Shown here piece by piece: positions 60,141-64,000 of a stretch of 64,000 bases of DNA. Both the position numbers and the translations under genes were made by a program. How positions within the stretch are numbered: position 1 is the first letter of the stretch; each line of letters starts with the position of its first letter. Source of the DNA: Antilocapra americana. Its lineage: Eukaryota; Chordata; Mammalia; Artiodactyla; Antilocapridae. The stretch is taken from positions 7,608,511-7,672,510 of the forward strand of contig ML664175.1 of NCBI GenBank assembly GCA_007570785.1. Reading direction: 5' to 3'. Below the pieces are notes generated by a model. The model had not been told where the DNA came from, ran no database searches, and saw only the letters and a list, made by a program, of their open reading frames with translations.

Positions 60141-60880
60141 AGCAGCTGAGGATGCTATTGTTTTATTAAGCTCACTTCTCGTTTTTCCTGATACATGCTC
60201 TTAATTTTCATACTTTGCAGAGGGATGATTTATCACTTATGATATCATATTCTGTTTGTCAATTTTTTTATTACCAATGTTCTTTGATTTTCAGTAGCAA
60301 GAATAATATTGGTCTATAATTTATTCATAAGATATTTTTTAGTGTCAAATAAAAGAAGTTTTAAAGCTGAAGCTCTTAGATAAACACGTAATGAAAAGTG
60401 AGGCTTTGAGGTACTTTTCTACATTGACTACTATGTGAGAATTTGATAATTTTGCTTATCAAAATTGTATAATTCTACAGATTTAGGCAAAATGATGCAA
60501 CTATCTTTTGAAATCAAATTACGTCAAAGCTACGTTTTGAACTCTGGATAAAATGCTATGAGGTTCATTTACTACTATACTATGAGTCAAGTGTAGGGTA
60601 AGGGGATGAAATGGGGTTGAAAATTATTAATATGTATTTTAAAGCAACTTTAAGCCGTGAATATATTTATTGGAGAACGGTTAAAAACACCATCAAACAA
60701 AAATCTTTAGTAAAAGACATAGGAAATTGTGATACATTCCATAATTTAAAGTCCCTCCCTATGATTTCCTTAAGGTGCTCCATGCATTGAGTTCAGTTAA
60801 CCTTTCAGTATGAGAGTTTTGGTGTATACTTATGACTTTTTTATTCTTGCCCACAAATCTTTGTTGTTGATGTTGCTTCA
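60141..60880. other. Unassigned AT-rich DNA
   Basis: Nothing supportable. Confidence 0.5.
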
Positions 60881-61125
60881 ATTCTTTTTTTTTTAATTGG
60901 AGAATCATGTTTACAATGTTGTTTAGTTTCTGCTATACAACATGAATTTTATGTAAACATACATATCTCTTCCCTCCCAGCCCATGCCCCTTCCCATCCA
61001 CCTAGGTCATCACAGAGCACCAAGCTGAGCCCCCTGAGCTATACAGCAGATTCCCACTAGCTATCTGTCTTACACATGGTAGTGTATACATGTCAACCCT
61101 AATCTCCCAATTCGTCCTCTGTTGC
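60881..61125 (-). mobile_element. L1 3' end, 5'-truncated
   Basis: A T-run then AATTGGAGAATCATGTTTAC, TTAGTTTCTGCTATACAACA, CATCACAGAGCACCAAGCTG and TGAGCTATACAGCAGATTCC, an antisense L1 3'UTR of the same type as 51752-51950. The right end is approximate. Confidence 0.82.
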
Positions 61126-62519
61126 ACATGTAAGGAAAGTAGAATTTCAGTCTTGATTATTCTCCAGTCTGTAACTATACTATAAACAACTCTGCAGGAA
61201 AAGGAAAAACATTCCCTCAACAGAATGTTTATATTCTACATCACTAAGTAGAAGCTTGTCTGGTAGAAAAAAATGTAGGTGTGGAGAATGTCAGTTGATC
61301 ATTTAATAATACAAACACTACTGTTCCAAGGTACCATTTCATTGTAGCTTTGGCATTAAACTGGTGTATAATAACAGTGGTTTTGAAGAAAGCCATGGGC
61401 ATACCAATCTTTTCTTTCTTCATCAGGTAAATATTGAGTAGCCAACTCTGCTCTTGTTGACCACATAGGTAGAGTACTGGGAGGAGGACAGAAGTAGCCC
61501 CTTGTGTACCCCAGGTGGATCAGTTAATATACCATTAATATCATGAAGGTTCCCATGTACAAAGTGAGTCAAACTTTATATAATCCAAACTTCTCTGAAT
61601 ATTCGAAATCCTCTTCTACTTGCTCTTCAGTCTTCATATTCTTAGCAGATCAATATCATAGCCATTTTTTTATTCTCTTTTCAAGGATGTTTATTGATGG
61701 CATTTTTGTTTCGAGTGGCAGGGTATGAGAAGTATTACAGGAAAGTGAAGTCAAAAAAGAGAGTGCTAATGACTATAGAGAGGGCATTTTATTGCAGTTG
61801 CTTGAAATTGCTAATTAACCTACAGCTTTGTAATACACTGAACCTGAATTAATTGAAAGCAAGCTACATAGCTTGTTCTCCAAATGCACCTTATTTTGTC
61901 TCATTGATGCCCTTTGCAAATGCCTGTGTTCTCCCCTCTTCTTACAGTACTGCATGGTCATGACCATCTTCTTTGTTTCATCCCAGATTAACCAACTCTG
62001 AGCACACTTCCCTGTAGTCATGCAAGCAGATGATGATTCATTATGGTGGGAAAGCGCTCCTATGAATTAAAGATGAGGTTTATCTTTTTACCCACTCAAG
62101 GTATGGCACACACGCATTTCTAAGTAAAATATAAAAATTATCCTCTTAAATGCATCATGAACTTGTAAGAAAGTAAATAAAACCCTCCTAAGTTTCATGT
62201 GGAACTGCAAATCCAGAGCAACAAGCAGACATAAAGTATCACCTGCCCCAGGGGTGTCTGCTAATCCTGGAAGCCTAGAGCTTTAGCTTTGACAGGTCAT
62301 AGGAGAAACAGCCATAGAACAAATGGACCTCCAGCCATTTGAGACTTTGTAGTGGAAATCCACAGAAACAAAAAGCAGACCTGGCAGGACCCATTTTACA
62401 CTCATTTTTGCAGATAATAGAAAAAGAAGATAACCATCTCCAACTTATTTACTAATGTAATTGTAGTGGCCAAATCATGCCAGGAAAATAAGAAGCAGAA
62501 AAGTTACAGGCCATGCAGA
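61126..62519. other. Unassigned DNA
   Basis: No supported gene. Short open frames at 61002-62021 lack domains. Confidence 0.5.
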
Positions 62520-63655
62520 GTCATGTGTGTTCCTAGAAAATTACTAACTATAGCATCAAGCATTTTGATAAAAAGATAATGTATCATGATCAGGTTAGAT
62601 TTATCCCAGGAGTGCCAGTTGAACAGTAAACAATATAATCTACACATGCTGATTCAGGTAGAAAAATTTTGACCATTTTAATAAATGGTGAATAATCATT
62701 AAATAACATAAAAAACCTATTAGTGGTTTTGAAAACAAATCCTATTCAATTAAAAAGAAAAGTTTCTTAACCTGACGAATTTATATAATAGAAGCCTGTA
62801 GGAAATGGTGTATGTGTGTGCATGCGCATGCACCTGCATGTGCTAAGTCATGTCCAACTTTGTGACCCAGTAGACTGTTATCCACCATGCTCCTCTGTCC
62901 ATGGGATTTTCCAGGTAAGAATACTGGAGCAGGTTGCCATTTCCTTGCTTAATGGTAAAAAAAAATTTCCCCTAGGCCAGTAATGAGGAAATGAGTCTAT
63001 TACAGTACTACCTGTACTCAGCATTGTTTTGAAGATTCTAAACAGACCATAAAAGAAAAATAAAAGCTATAATATTTGGACATAGAAAACAAAGCTTCCA
63101 TTATTAGCAGATTATACAGTGGTCTACATATAAAATTCAAGTATGAAATATTATTAAGTTTAATAAGTCTTTTGGGAAAGAATATTGGATTGGCTTAATA
63201 TTTAAGTCAACTGCATTTCTGTAATATTTATTGGCAATGAAGAGTAAGAAATCAAGTCAATAAAAAGGAAGAATTTATAATACTAATAAGAGTATAAGGA
63301 TCATAGGAATGATATAAAGGATAATATTTGTGCTATTTACTGAAAAACACAAAACTTAACTCAAAGTGCTCAAAAAGGGTATATAGAGAGACATACCATG
63401 TTCATGCTTAGGTGATCCAATGGAAGTTATCAATTCTCTGTAAATTGACCAAGTTAACATAATCAAAATCTCAACCAGTTTTGAAATTTAGTTGAAAAGG
63501 TGATTTAACACATTCATGGAAGACAGAAAGAAAAATACGTTTACACAGTAATTTAAGAAAGTAAAGAAGGCAGAGAGACTTATCCTGCCAGTTAAATAAT
63601 TGATTTAAACTCTAATAATAAAAATAGAATAGTGTTGTAGAAAGCAAGAGAATTA
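62520..63655 (+). repeat. Old L1 ORF2 remnant, split by a SINE
   Basis: Sense ORF2 from the RT domain onward: GATCAGGTTAGATTTATCCC and 'acacatgctgattcaggtag', then after the SINE 'cattattagcagattatacagtggtctacatataaa' (the FADD-type region), and ACATACCATGTTCATGCTTA near 63391. It is a decayed, L1M-age copy. Confidence 0.75.
62806..62946 (-). mobile_element. Truncated Bov-tA/BovA SINE in old L1
   Basis: Antisense, preceded by a GTGTATGTGTGTGCATGCGC simple tract, then GCTAAGTCATGTCCAACTTT to CAGGTTGCCATTTCCTT. About 140 bp. Confidence 0.88.
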
Positions 63656-63795
63656 TTATCAGAAAATTTAGGACAGTTGTCTCTGGAGGAGAGGGATAAG
63701 GTTATGAAAAGGTGATTATTTTGGAAACATGTTTTGAACTAAGTAAATACACAAATGTTTATTTTTATTTATCATGTATAGTCAGATACATTATT

Positions 63796-64000
63796 CAGTT
63801 CAGTTGCTCAGTCATGTCCGGCTCTTTGTGACCCCATGGATCACAACATGCCAGGCTTCGCTGTCTATCAGCAACTCCTGGAGCTTACTCAAACTCACAT
63901 CCATCGATTCAGTCATGCCATCCAACTATCTCATCCTCTCTCGGCCCCTTCTCCTCCCGCCTTCAATATTTCCCAGCCTCAGGGATTTTCCAATGAATCA
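63796..64000 (-). mobile_element. BovB LINE 3' region, runs off the right edge
   Basis: Antisense BovB starting TCAGTTCAGTTGCTCAGTCA, then GCTGTCTATCAGCAACTCCT, ATTCAGTCATGCCATCCAAC and AGGGATTTTCCAATGAATCA. The same register as the copy at 54997 shows this one continues further into BovB, so the insertion is longer and its 5' side is outside the window. Confidence 0.93.

Overview
This window is nuclear DNA from a ruminant, most likely a bovid such as cattle, buffalo, sheep or goat. The diagnostic evidence is the repeat content. About fifteen copies of the tRNA-headed SINE Bov-tA and its relative Bov-A2 are present, plus two 3' ends of the RTE-type LINE BovB, young L1 copies with the ruminant 3' tail, and an old mariner of the Hsmar1 type. 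There are no operons, CRISPR arrays, rRNA or functional tRNA genes. Nearly all open reading frames of 60-250 codons are chance frames or shadows of decayed transposons.

Layout. 1-9.3 kb: two L1 elements in the same (minus) orientation, the left one apparently inserted into the 3' end of the right one; one carries a nested L1 3' fragment and the other a Bov-tA. 9.3-17.7 kb: mostly old unique or intronic-looking DNA with L2/MIR remnants and two candidate coding exons on the plus strand (12310-12332 and 12908-12972), the only hint of a host gene. 17.7-19.4 kb: an L1 insertion with a 5' inversion (twin priming) and a perfect 13-bp target duplication. 19.4-33 kb: L2, MIR, several Bov-tA, a MaLR-type LTR and a Tigger-like DNA transposon (27366-28057). 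33-35.4 kb: a short L1 with an internal deletion, then an MLT1-type LTR invaded repeatedly by Bov-tA, one of which was itself hit by a Bov-A2. 35.4-50 kb: AT-rich DNA with MIR, old L1, Tigger2/MER28-like, L2 and Bov-tA. 50.1-52.1 kb: two more inverted L1 insertions, one broken by a 400-N assembly gap, and an inverted SINE pair. 52-64 kb: a MaLR LTR, BovB, a second Tigger-like element, Bov-tA copies, the mariner (58551-60018) nested in old L2-like sequence and itself holding a Bov-tA, and old L1, ending inside another BovB.

The parts do not form a pathway. They record successive waves of insertion: L2/MIR first, then MaLR, Tigger and old L1, then mariner, then BovB, Bov-tA and young L1. Family names come from my recognition of consensus features, not from a database search. 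Element ends are best where a target-site duplication is quoted and otherwise uncertain by tens of bases. I found no convincing new biological system. The items most worth checking are the candidate exons, the gap-spanning inverted L1 and the nested mariner.
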